Positions 1 through 6,554 are shown, counted from the first letter of the stretch. The stretch: DNA of 9,160 nt from an uncultured Acetatifactor sp. (GCA_947631715.1 CANRMK010000077.1:1-9160), one strand, 5' to 3'. Made by a program: numbers and translations. Notes: generated from the letters alone by a model not told the origin.

Positions 1-11
1 AAGTTATTTAT

Positions 12-47
12 GGGCACGCCGGCTATATTTTAGCCGGTGCAATGCCC
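12..47. repeat. Strong interrupted hairpin at the left edge of the window
   Basis: Bases 19-25 (CCGGCTA) pair perfectly with 31-37 (TAGCCGG) around a five-base loop. The stem extends through a G-T pair and C17-G39. After a small bulge at 40-42 it continues with GGGCA at 12-16 pairing with TGCCC at 43-47. No run of T follows directly, so it is not a textbook intrinsic terminator. It could still end transcription of a gene left of the window or belong to the repeat family whose motif follows at 64-78. The structure is visible in the sequence; its role is not. Confidence 0.5.
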
Positions 48-63
48 GTTGGTCCAGCCGCAG

Positions 64-78
64 GGCTGAACTGTTACA
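64..78 (+). repeat. Copy 1 of the short motif GGCTGAACTGTTACA
   Basis: This 15-base word recurs exactly at 4235-4249, and shorter variants occur at 4056-4067 (minus strand) and 5844-5855. Its first five bases form the right side of a small stem, CAGCC (55-59) with GGCTG (64-68) around a GCAG loop. A run of seven T lies at 80-86. The motif is about 45 bases upstream of the gltX -35 box and points the same way as gltX. It is either the end of a dispersed repeat element or a regulatory site. Confidence 0.55.
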
Positions 79-122
79 ATTTTTTTCCAAAAGCCTGCTG
101 CGTTTTTCTTCCACAAAATGGA

Positions 123-151
123 TTGCTTTTTTTAATAAAACAGGCTAGAAT
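123..151 (+). promoter_or_regulatory. Predicted sigma-70-type promoter of gltX
   Basis: A -35 box TTGCTT (123-128) and a -10 box TAGAAT (146-151) are separated by 17 bases, the optimal spacing. Transcription would begin near 158, giving a leader of about 70 bases before the gltX start. That leader is too short for a T-box or other large riboswitch. The promoter probably drives both gltX and the overlapping helicase gene. The call rests on box match and spacing only. Confidence 0.55.
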
Positions 152-226
152 AGAAATTCAGGACAAGGGCACTGTACCATGCGCCGGCATATCTGCAGGG
201 GCGGCAGTGCGGAAACGGAGGACGAT

Positions 227-1711
227 ATGACAAAGATCAGGACAAGGTATGCGCCCAGCCCCACGGGAATGATGCATGTGGGCAATCTGCGGACGGCGTT
301 ATATGAATTCTTGATCGCCAGGCATGAGGGTGGAGATTTTATACTCCGCATAGAGGATACGGACCAGGAGCGGTTTGTGGAGGGCGCCACGGAGCTCATC
401 TACCGCACGCTGGAAAAGGCGGGCCTTGTGCACGATGAGGGGCCGGACAAGGACGGCGGGTACGGGCCCTATGTTCAGAGCGAGAGGGTAAAGACCGGCA
501 TCTATATGAAATATGCCAGGGAGCTGATCGATAAAGGGGAGGCTTATTACTGCTTCTGCGACAAGGAGCGCCTTGCCTCGCTGAAGACGGAGGTCGTGGA
601 GGGAAAAGAGATCACTGTTTATGACAAGCACTGTCTGGGGCTGTCGAAAGAAGAGGTGGAAGCCAATCTTGCAGCGGGCAGGCCTTATGTGATCCGCCAG
701 AATAACCCGACGGAGGGCGCCACTACCTTCCACGACGAGCTTTATGGCGATATCACGGTGGAGAATGCTGAACTGGACGATATGATCCTGATCAAGTCCG
801 ACGGGTATCCCACCTACAATTTCGCCAATGTGGTAGACGATCACGTCATGCATATCACCCATGTGGTGCGGGGCAACGAGTATCTGTCCTCATCGCCGAA
901 ATATCAGCGCCTGTATGATGCCTTTGGCTGGGAAAGCCCGGTGTATGTGCATCTCCCGCTGATCACAGGGGAGGACCACAAGAAGCTGGCAAAAAGGAGC
1001 GGAAACGCATCTTTTATCTTTGAGGAAATGGTAAAGAACGGTTTCCTTGCGGAAGCGGTGGTGAACTATATCGCTCTGCTGGGCTGGAGTCCGGAGGACA
1101 ACCGGGAGATCTTTTCTTTAGAGGAGCTGATCCGGGATTTTGACTACCACAGGATCAGCAAGTCCCCGGCAGTGTTCGATTATGCTAAGCTGAAATGGAT
1201 GAACGGGGAATATCTGAAAGCCATGGATGAGGACCTTTTTTATGAAATGGCGGAGCCCTATTTAAAACAGGCGATCAGAAAAGAACTGGACCTGAAAAAG
1301 ATCGCCGCCATGGTAAAGACCCGCATCGAGGTATTTCCGGATATCCCGGCTCTTGTGGATTTCTTTGAGGAACTGCCGCAGTACGATCCCGCCATGTATG
1401 CCCATAAGAAGATGAAGACGGATCAGGCCTCTTCCCTGGAGGTGCTCACAGAACTGCTCCCGCGCCTGGAGGCTTTGGAGGACTATTCTAATGAGGCGCT
1501 CTGCCAGGCCCTGGCCGCCTATGTGGAGGAAAGAGGCTGCAAGAACGGCTATGTGATGTGGCCGGTGAGGACAGCCGTATCGGGGAAGCAGACGACCCCC
1601 GCAGGAGCTACGGAGATCATGGAGATCCTGGGGAAAGAGGAAAGCCTGAGCCGGATCCGAAAGGGCATTGCGCTCTTACAAAAGGAAAAAGGGGATATGG
1701 CAGATGCTTGA
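227..1711 (+). CDS. gltX: Glutamyl-tRNA synthetase
   Basis: This class I aminoacyl-tRNA synthetase charges tRNA-Glu with glutamate in the cytoplasm, using ATP. The 494-residue product has the usual length. The Rossmann-fold signature PSPTG-MM-HVGN lies at residues 10-20, with HVGN as the HIGH-type motif. A KLAKR sequence at 253-257 stands in the KMSKS position, with Ala where Ser or Met is commoner. Residues 109-136 (CFC, then HC) resemble the zinc-knuckle insertion of bacterial GluRS but lack its full Cys/His set. The C-terminal anticodon-binding part contains WPVRTAVSGKQTTPAG at 445-460, typical of the family. The start at 227 is chosen because GGAGGA (217-222) precedes it and the product begins with the canonical KIRTRYAPSPTG; an in-frame ATG at 179 would add 16 uncharacteristic residues. 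The stop overlaps the helicase start by 8 bases, which indicates an operon. Confidence 0.96.
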   Translation: MTKIRTRYAPSPTGMMHVGNLRTALYEFLIARHEGGDFILRIEDTDQERFVEGATELIYRTLEKAGLVHDEGPDKDGGYGPYVQSERVKTGIYMKYARELIDKGEAYYCFCDKERLASLKTEVVEGKEITVYDKHCLGLSKEEVEANLAAGRPYVIRQNNPTEGATTFHDELYGDITVENAELDDMILIKSDGYPTYNFANVVDDHVMHITHVVRGNEYLSSSPKYQRLYDAFGWESPVYVHLPLITGEDHKKLAKRSGNASFIFEEMVKNGFLAEAVVNYIALLGWSPEDNREIFSLEELIRDFDYHRISKSPAVFDYAKLKWMNGEYLKAMDEDLFYEMAEPYLKQAIRKELDLKKIAAMVKTRIEVFPDIPALVDFFEELPQYDPAMYAHKKMKTDQASSLEVLTELLPRLEALEDYSNEALCQALAAYVEERGCKNGYVMWPVRTAVSGKQTTPAGATEIMEILGKEESLSRIRKGIALLQKEKGDMADA

Positions 1712-3662
1712 CTTAAGCGATATGAACGAGTCACAGCGCCGGGCTGTGACATACGGAGAGGGGCCGCTTCTTCTGCTGGCGGGCCCCGGCTCCGGCAAGA
1801 CTTTTACCATTACCAGGCGTATCCTCTGGCTTTTGGAGCAGGGTGTCCCCCCAGACCGCATCCTGGTGATCACCTTTACCAGGGAGGCGGCGGAATCCAT
1901 GCAGCGGCGTTTCCAAAAGGTTTCTAAGGGTCTTAGGCCCGTGAACTTCGGGACTTTTCATTCTGTCTTTTTTCACATGTTGAGATCTTCCGATACATTA
2001 AAGTCTTTAGAACTTCTCACCAACACCCAGAAATATCAGATCCTATTGCCCATATTGAAAGCGCACCAGGAAAAGGACATATGCGGGGCAGAGACGGAGC
2101 TTAAGCAGGGAAATGGCTTTAAGGGCGCATCTTCGGACAGTCTGCGGGAGGACGCTGCCGGGATCCTTGCGGCGGTCAGCTACTATAAGAATACGCTATG
2201 CAGAGAAAAGGCGGTGGAAAAGGTCCCGGCCCGGTGGAGGGAGTGCTTTTTTCGGATTCTGGAGGAGTATGAGAAAGCCGTTTTGGAATGCGGCAGGATG
2301 GATTTTGACGATATGCTGTGCCGGTGCAGAAAGCTGCTTTTGGAGGATGCAGCATTCCGAAAGGCGTGGCAGGGCCGTTTCCTGCACATTCTGATCGATG
2401 AATTCCAGGATACCAATCCTGTGCAGTACGAGACGGTCAGGCTGCTGGTCGGAAATACCGGCAGTATTTTTGCAGTGGGAGACGATGATCAGTCTATTTA
2501 CGGCTTTCGGGGATCGGAGCCGGAATGCCTGAAGAGATTTAAGCGGGAATACGAGGCAGAACAAATGCTCCTTGATATCAATTACCGGAGCCATCCGGAA
2601 ATTGTGAGCGCTTCTCTGGCAGTGATCGGCGAGAACAGAGACCGCTTTGAAAAGGCTTTGAGGCCGGATCCCGGGCGGGGGAGGGAAAACGGCGGCCGGG
2701 TGGCGGTCAGAGCTTTTCAGGATAAGGAGGAGCAGTATTCGTATCTGGTAAAACGGCTGAAGGAGATCACAGCGGCAAGGGAAAGGGACGGATCCTCGGA
2801 ATGCGCCGTGCTGTTCAGGACCAATTCGAGAATGCAGGGGCTCGCTGTGAGATTGCGTGCGGCAGGGATCCCCTATATGATGGGGGAGCGTATGGAGAGT
2901 ATCTACGGGCATTTTATCGCAAAGGACATGACGGCCTATCTCAGGCTGGCCGCCGGTGAAAGGTCCAGGGAGCTTCTGCTGTCCGTGATAAACCGGCCGT
3001 CCCGGTATGTCAGCCGGGAAGCGGCAGGCGCAGGAGACGGCACTGTAAAGGAGCTGATCAAATACTACAGGTATGCGGAGATACCGGAGCGCAGGAGAAA
3101 AGAAATTCTTGAAAATTTAAGCCTTTTTGAGAGACAGCTCGAAGCGTTGGGGAAATTTTCACCGGGTCTTGGGATTTCCTATATACGGAAAGCACTGGGA
3201 TACGAACGGTATCTGCGGCAGACGGCCGCCGGTGATGCGGGACGGCTGGCGGAATGGCTGGAGCTTCTGGACTGGCTCAGAGCGGACGCCGGGCGGTTTC
3301 AGAATGTGAGAGACTGGTGCGATGCCCAGAGGGAACATAACAGAGCTCTGGAAGAAAACAAAAAGAGCAGTAAAAGGGGCGGATCCGGTGAGGAGAAAGC
3401 GGCGGTGAAACTTATGACCGTACATGGTTCGAAAGGGCTGGAATTTGAAACTGTGATCATTCCGGACTGCAACGAAGGAGTCTTTCCCCATGGGCGTCTT
3501 CTCAAAGAGCATGAGGCGGAAGAGGAGCGGCGGGTATTTTATGTGGCTATGACCAGGGCAAAAGAAAACCTGGAGCTTCTCTGCCTGACAGGAGAGGGAA
3601 GCACCAGGCCGCCGTCCAGATTTCTGGATCCGCTTCTTCAATTGTTCCCTGCAGCTTACTGA
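1704..3662 (+). CDS. UvrD/Rep/PcrA-family ATP-dependent DNA helicase (SF1A)
   Basis: A 3'-5' superfamily 1 DNA helicase, expected to act in repair, replication restart or recombination. The 652-residue product shows the SF1 motifs in order: Q-motif N8-Q11; Walker A AGPGSGKT 26-33; motif Ia VITFTREAAESM about 55-66; Ib FGTFHSVF 82-89; Walker B/DExx LIDEFQDTNPVQ 230-241; motif III GDDDQSIYGFRGS 259-271; motif IV DINYRSHPEIV 291-301; motif V VHGSKGLEFE 573-582; motif VI VAMTRAKENL 614-623. It is somewhat shorter than classical UvrD/PcrA (about 720 residues) and ends soon after motif VI, so the C-terminal tail seen in PcrA is missing. I therefore give no gene symbol. The start at 1704 follows an AGGGGA-type ribosome binding site inside the gltX end and overlaps gltX by 8 bases, suggesting translational coupling. 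The 3' end overlaps the opposing DUF1292 gene by 7 bases. Confidence 0.93.
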   Translation: MLDLSDMNESQRRAVTYGEGPLLLLAGPGSGKTFTITRRILWLLEQGVPPDRILVITFTREAAESMQRRFQKVSKGLRPVNFGTFHSVFFHMLRSSDTLKSLELLTNTQKYQILLPILKAHQEKDICGAETELKQGNGFKGASSDSLREDAAGILAAVSYYKNTLCREKAVEKVPARWRECFFRILEEYEKAVLECGRMDFDDMLCRCRKLLLEDAAFRKAWQGRFLHILIDEFQDTNPVQYETVRLLVGNTGSIFAVGDDDQSIYGFRGSEPECLKRFKREYEAEQMLLDINYRSHPEIVSASLAVIGENRDRFEKALRPDPGRGRENGGRVAVRAFQDKEEQYSYLVKRLKEITAARERDGSSECAVLFRTNSRMQGLAVRLRAAGIPYMMGERMESIYGHFIAKDMTAYLRLAAGERSRELLLSVINRPSRYVSREAAGAGDGTVKELIKYYRYAEIPERRRKEILENLSLFERQLEALGKFSPGLGISYIRKALGYERYLRQTAAGDAGRLAEWLELLDWLRADAGRFQNVRDWCDAQREHNRALEENKKSSKRGGSGEEKAAVKLMTVHGSKGLEFETVIIPDCNEGVFPHGRLLKEHEAEEERRVFYVAMTRAKENLELLCLTGEGSTRPPSRFLDPLLQLFPAAY

Positions 3663-3976
3663 TCCTCTACCAGCTCGTCGAATTCACAGTTGTCCAGGTA
3701 TTCGTCAAAGGCCTCTTCCACCTTTTCATATTCTTCGTCATCTTCTATATAGGTCAGCTCCGGCTCTTCGTTGGGGTCTTCCGGGTTCTCGCTGTATCCG
3801 TAGAACCAGACCTCGCCATCCTCATTTTCGCCCTGTTCGTTTACGGGCATCAGTACGATATAATCCCTGTTTTCCACTGTCAGGATCGTGATGACGGCGC
3901 AGCTTACGCTGGTGCCGTCGTCCAGATCCAGATCTACAGTCATTTCTTCCGCATCATAGCTGTTCTTTTTTCCCAT
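3656..3976 (-). CDS. DUF1292-family small acidic protein
   Basis: The 106-residue product is very rich in Asp and Glu and matches the DUF1292 pattern: an N-terminal block LDLDDGTSVSCAVITILTVE (16-35), then DYIVLMPV (38-45), and a middle block EVWFYGYSENPEDPNEEPEL (55-74) ending in an acidic helix (79-106). DUF1292 proteins are small, cytoplasmic and common in Bacillota, with no established function. The start is well supported: AGGAGG (plus-strand 3983-3988) lies six bases upstream of the ATG, and a good promoter lies about 45-70 bases upstream. A much longer open frame to 4336 exists, but it runs through the promoter and the inverted-repeat element and is not credible. The gene converges on the helicase gene and shares 7 bases with its end. 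Confidence 0.88.
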   Translation of the reverse strand: MGKKNSYDAEEMTVDLDLDDGTSVSCAVITILTVENRDYIVLMPVNEQGENEDGEVWFYGYSENPEDPNEEPELTYIEDDEEYEKVEEAFDEYLDNCEFDELVEDQ

Positions 3977-4019
3977 GGGATACCTCCTTTTCCACGCCAG
4001 GGGCCTGTGTATGGAACTT

Positions 4020-4048
4020 ATTATAGCGGTTTTTAAGGAAAGGCGCAA
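4020..4048 (-). promoter_or_regulatory. Predicted promoter of the DUF1292 gene
   Basis: Read on the minus strand, a -35 box TTGCGC (4043-4048) is followed after exactly 17 bases by a consensus -10 box TATAAT (4020-4025). Transcription would begin near 4013, about 37 bases before the start codon, with an AGGAGG site in between. The -35 box lies only seven bases from the left end of the inverted-repeat element, so the element could influence this promoter. Confidence 0.72.
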
Positions 4049-4055
4049 GGAGGAA

Positions 4056-4249
4056 AACAATTCAGCCATTCCTATGCAAGTCACGCCCGGTGATGCCGAT
4101 GTTCTCCCGGCAGACGCGCTTCCGCTCGGCTCCGCACGTAGCGGTACTAGGCTCGAGAGTACCTCGCCAAGTGCCGACGTGCTCCAACGGTCTGCCGGGA
4201 GAACATCGACATCACCGGGCTGAATACGGCAGAAGGCTGAACTGTTACA
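4056..4249. repeat. Nested inverted-repeat element in a divergent intergenic region (MITE/REP-like)
   Basis: Two 29-base arms, 4086-4114 and 4191-4219, are inverted copies with one mismatch (C4096 opposite A4209), and one further pair, C4115-G4190, extends the stem. The GC-rich interior carries two more nested stems: GCACGT (4134-4139) with ACGTGC (4177-4182), and GGTACT (4143-4148) with AGTACC (4158-4163). The innermost loop contains CTCGAG. Beyond the arms, both sides end in the same outward-facing motif: GGCTGAATTGTT on the minus strand (4056-4067) and GGCTGAACTGTTACA on the plus strand (4235-4249). No convincing protein is encoded. The element lies between two divergent promoters and so is probably not a terminator. 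A dispersed palindromic element or miniature mobile element is the likeliest explanation. Its exact boundaries are inferred from where the end motifs stop. Confidence 0.75.
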
Positions 4250-4349
4250 TACGCACATGGAAACAGGGCGAACAAAGAGACATCGCCCGAAGACATTGTG
4301 ATTGCCTCTGCTCCGGATAAAAAAAGATTGAAACATTCGGATGCGTATA
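4250..4349. other. Intergenic stretch with no gene recognised
   Basis: Between the inverted-repeat element and the MATE promoter I see only a small hairpin, GGGCGA (4266-4271) with TCGCCC (4283-4288) around an 11-base loop, and A-rich sequence. Open frames crossing here lack ribosome binding sites and family resemblance. Together with the flanking promoters and element it makes up the gene-free region 3977-4481. Confidence 0.5.
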
Positions 4350-4379
4350 TTGCGGAAACGGATACTCCTATGTTAGAAT
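4350..4379 (+). promoter_or_regulatory. Predicted extended -10 promoter of the MATE gene
   Basis: A -35-like TTGCGG (4350-4355) and a -10 box TAGAAT (4374-4379) are 18 bases apart. TG one base before the -10 box gives the extended form TGnTAGAAT. The 33 bases at 4348-4380 match 5893-5925 (upstream of rdgB) at 26 positions, including both boxes and the TG. This suggests a shared promoter type or common origin. Transcription would begin near 4386, giving a leader of about 95 bases that contains a small palindrome, GGAAA-TATG-TTTCC (4384-4397). Confidence 0.5.
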
Positions 4380-4481
4380 TGACGGGAAATATGTTTCCTA
4401 TCAATCTGCCGATATGTTATTATAGCATCGTAAGTGGACTTTTATAGGACGGAACATCTTTTCCAAAAGGGTTTTGAGGCT

Positions 4482-5850
4482 ATGAAATCAGTAAAAAATA
4501 TGACAACAGGCTCTCCGCTGCGGATTCTCTTTGCCTTTGCGCTGCCTTTGATGGCAGGGAATGTTTTTCAGCAGCTCTATACGCTGGTGGATTCCATGGT
4601 CGTGGGCAGGGTGCTCGGCCTCCATGCCCTGGCGGCCATCGGCAACGGGGAATGGCTCAACTGGCTTGTCTTAAGTATGGTACAGGGATTTGCGCAGGGG
4701 TTTTCCATCCGCCTTGCACAGGATTTTGGCGCAAATGACATAAAGAGGCTGAAAAAGACTTTCGTTACATCGTTTGGACTTTCTATCCTGTGTGCGGCGG
4801 GAATCCTCTGCTTTGCCTTTGCTGCCTTAAGACCGATCCTGCGCCTTTTACATACTCCGGAGGAGATTTTTCCCATTACGGTCACTTATCTCAGTGTGAT
4901 TTTTGCAGGCGTTCCCATCGTAATGGCGTACAATTTTCTGGCCTCCGTCCTGCGGGCGCTGGGGGACAGCCGGACGCCTTTGCGGGCGATGATCGTCTCC
5001 TCGCTGTGCAATATAGCCCTAGATCTTTTGTTTGTGGCCGTATTTCACTGGGGCGTTGCGGGCGCTGCCGCCGCTACGCTGATCGGCCAGGGGATATCGG
5101 CGGCCATCTGCGGTCTGTCCCTTGGGAAGATCGAAGTGATACGGACTCAGAAATCAGAACGCCATTTTGAAAGAACGATCGCTGCAGAACTTCTGAAACT
5201 GGCCATGCCGTTTGCGTTCCAGAATCTGATCATTTCCGTGGGCGGACTGGTGGTCCAGTTTGTCATCAACGGCTATGGGGTCTTGTATATAGCGGGCTTT
5301 ACGGCCACCAATAAGTTGTACGGGATCCTTGAGATTGCGGCGATCTCTTATGGGTATGCACTTACCACTTATGTGGGGCAGAATTACGGCGCGGCTCAGA
5401 TCAGGCGCATTCACAAAGGCGTTCATACCGGAGTTTTGATGGGGATTGTGACAGCGGCCTTTATCAGCGCAGCGATGTTTCTTTTTGGAAGACAGATCGT
5501 GGGGGCTTTTATTGCCGGGGATCCGAAAGACGCTGCGGCAACGGTTGGGATCGCTTATCATTATCTGTGCATTATGGCGGCGTTCCTGCCAATCCTGTAT
5601 CTTCTGCATATTTACCGTTCCTCCCTGCAGGGCCTGGGCGATACGGTCCTGCCGATGGTGTCGGGCGGTGCGGAACTTGTGATGCGGATTCTGACGATCC
5701 TTTTTCTTCCGGGACTGATTGGTGAGGAGGGACTCTTCTGGGCGGAGGTGCTTGCGTGGGCGGGTGCAGACGCGGTGCTTCTGTCCGGCTATTACATACG
5801 AATGGCGGGGATCGGCAGGACCGGGCGTGACTTGCAAGAGAAAGGCTGAA
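4482..5850 (+). CDS. MATE-family multidrug/toxic-compound exporter
   Basis: An inner-membrane protein of 455 residues, expected to have 12 transmembrane helices and to export cationic or other small molecules using a sodium or proton gradient. Family hallmarks are the opening MTTGSPLRILFAFALPLMAGN (7-27, the first helix), NVFQQLYTLVDSMVVGR (27-43), and the paired half-repeat motifs SVLRALGDSRTPL (155-167) and SSLQGLGDTVLPM (380-392). GQNYGA (299-304) is also typical. The length is normal. The start at 4482 gives the standard family N-terminus. Its ribosome binding site is poor (AAAGGG or GAGG, the latter only two bases away), and alternatives are ATG 4500 or GTG 4434. The substrate cannot be read from sequence. 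The last residues and the stop codon lie inside a copy of the repeat found upstream of this same gene, so the native C-terminus may have been altered. Confidence 0.92.
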
Positions 5851-5855
5851 CGGTT
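5820..5855 (+). repeat. Repeat copy overlapping the MATE stop codon
   Basis: ACCGGGCGTGACTTGCA (5820-5836) is an exact inverted copy of 4075-4091 in the left flank of the large inverted-repeat element. It is followed, as there, by an A/G-rich spacer and then the motif GGCTGAACGGTT (5844-5855). It thus resembles one end of the 4056-4249 element without the long arms. It encodes the final residues of the MATE protein, and the TGA stop (5848-5850) falls within GGCTGAAC. A tandem eight-base duplication, GTTGCTAA twice (5853-5868), follows immediately. Confidence 0.65.
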
Positions 5856-5894
5856 GCTAAGTTGCTAAAAGACTTTCACAAAAGAAGTCTGCTA

Positions 5895-5924
5895 TTGTGG
5901 AAACGAAAGTTCTTATGATAGAAT
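5895..5924 (+). promoter_or_regulatory. Predicted extended -10 promoter of the rdgB remnant and NlpC/P60 gene
   Basis: A -35-like TTGTGG (5895-5900) and a TAGAAT -10 box (5919-5924) are 18 bases apart, with TG one base before the -10 box. It is nearly the same as the MATE promoter at 4350-4379. Transcription from about 5931 would cross the tandem palindromes, the rdgB remnant and then the NlpC/P60 gene, which has no recognisable promoter of its own. Confidence 0.5.
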
Positions 5925-5952
5925 TTACTGTAATGATATTTAGGTGGCAGAC

Positions 5953-5983
5953 GTGAATGAATTCACAAAGCGAATGAATTCGC
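5953..5983. repeat. Two tandem palindromes in the rdgB leader
   Basis: GTGAATGAATTCAC (5953-5966) and GCGAATGAATTCGC (5970-5983) are two copies of one palindromic unit at a 17-base period. They differ by a compensated base pair, T-A in one and C-G in the other, so pairing is kept. Each can form a five-base stem with a TGAA loop; the second extends to seven pairs (5968-5985). They lie about 20-50 bases after the predicted transcription start and 17 bases before the rdgB start. A paired operator or two RNA hairpins are both possible. Confidence 0.55.
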
Positions 5984-6000
5984 TTGAAATGAGAGATAAA

Positions 6001-6547
6001 ATGAAATTACTGTATGGCACAGGGAATCCGGCAAAGCTGGATGTGATGAAGAACAGATTGAAAAAACTGGGCATAGAGCTGATCGGGCTGAACAATCTAA
6101 AAGCGGAAGGCATTTCTATCCCCAAAGTACCTGAGGACGGACATACGCCGTTAGAAAATCAATGTCCCGGAGGAGGTCCAGCCGGGAGTCCACGTCCGCA
6201 ATATAAATGGGAAATGCCTATCGGATGAAGAGATGATAGAGTATTATGCGGGATTGGTGAGACGGTATGGCAAGCTTACAGCGCACTATAAAAATGCGAT
6301 CTGCTATGTAATGGATGAAGAGCATATCTATGAGGCCATGGAACCGTCTATGGAGAGTGAGAGATTTATTTTAACGGATCTTCCTCACAGTACAGTCAGA
6401 AAGAAAGGATTTCCGTTGGACAGTATGTCTCTGGACAGAAAGACTCATCAGTATTTTTATGATCTGCCGGAAGATAAAGTGGAACAGGGAGCTGTGGAAG
6501 ACGGTTTTTTGTTGTTTTTTGAAAGGGTTTTGAAGCTAAGAGGATAA
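6001..6547 (+). pseudogene. RdgB/HAM1-type non-canonical purine NTP pyrophosphatase, broken by an internal deletion
   Basis: Intact members hydrolyse XTP, dITP and similar damaged purine nucleotides to monophosphates, keeping them out of DNA and RNA. The N-terminal 53 codons read MKLLYGTGNPAK...EGISIPKVPEDGHTPLEN, the family start including the TGNPAK substrate loop. From 6161 the remainder continues in another frame as NVPEEVQPGVHVRNINGKCLSDEEMIEYYAGLVR (written in parts: NVPEEVQPGV, then HVRNINGK), through KGFPLDS, to FFERVLKLRG and a stop at 6547. The junction reads GAAAAT-C-AATGTC. The segment that should carry the catalytic-Asp motif (DSGL-type) is absent and the frame shifts, so translation from 6001 ends at 6228. 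I estimate about 77 bases lost, from recalled family spacing. The second half could only restart at 6233 and would lack the active site. The start has only a weak purine-rich site. The NlpC/P60 gene begins seven bases after the final stop. Confidence 0.85.
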
Positions 6548-6554
6548 ATAAACT

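Noticed and set aside
152..226. T-box or other riboswitch in the gltX leader
   Set aside because: The leader from the predicted promoter is only about 70 bases, and no T-box sequence or terminator/antiterminator pair is visible.
4086..4219. Invertible promoter (phase-variable switch) in the inverted repeat
   Set aside because: The 76-bp interior is GC-rich with no -35/-10 pair, both flanking genes have their own promoters outside the arms, and no invertase gene is in the window.
4090..4320. Plus-strand open frames through the inverted-repeat element
   Set aside because: They are translations of a palindrome with no ribosome binding site and no resemblance to a known protein.
3977..4336. Long minus-strand N-terminal extension of the DUF1292 gene
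   Set aside because: It crosses the promoter, the ribosome binding site and the inverted-repeat element. The family N-terminus and a strong AGGAGG support the start at 3976.
4434..4481. GTG start at 4434 for the MATE gene
   Set aside because: It would add 16 hydrophilic residues absent from the family pattern and has no ribosome binding site upstream. ATG 4482 gives the standard N-terminus.
5870..5890. Terminator after the MATE gene (AGACTT with AAGTCT)
   Set aside because: The six-base, AT-rich stem with a nine-base loop is weak and no T-run follows.
6001..6547. Programmed ribosomal frameshift in rdgB
   Set aside because: Conserved residues including the catalytic region are missing at the junction and no slippery heptamer is present there. 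A deletion explains it fully.
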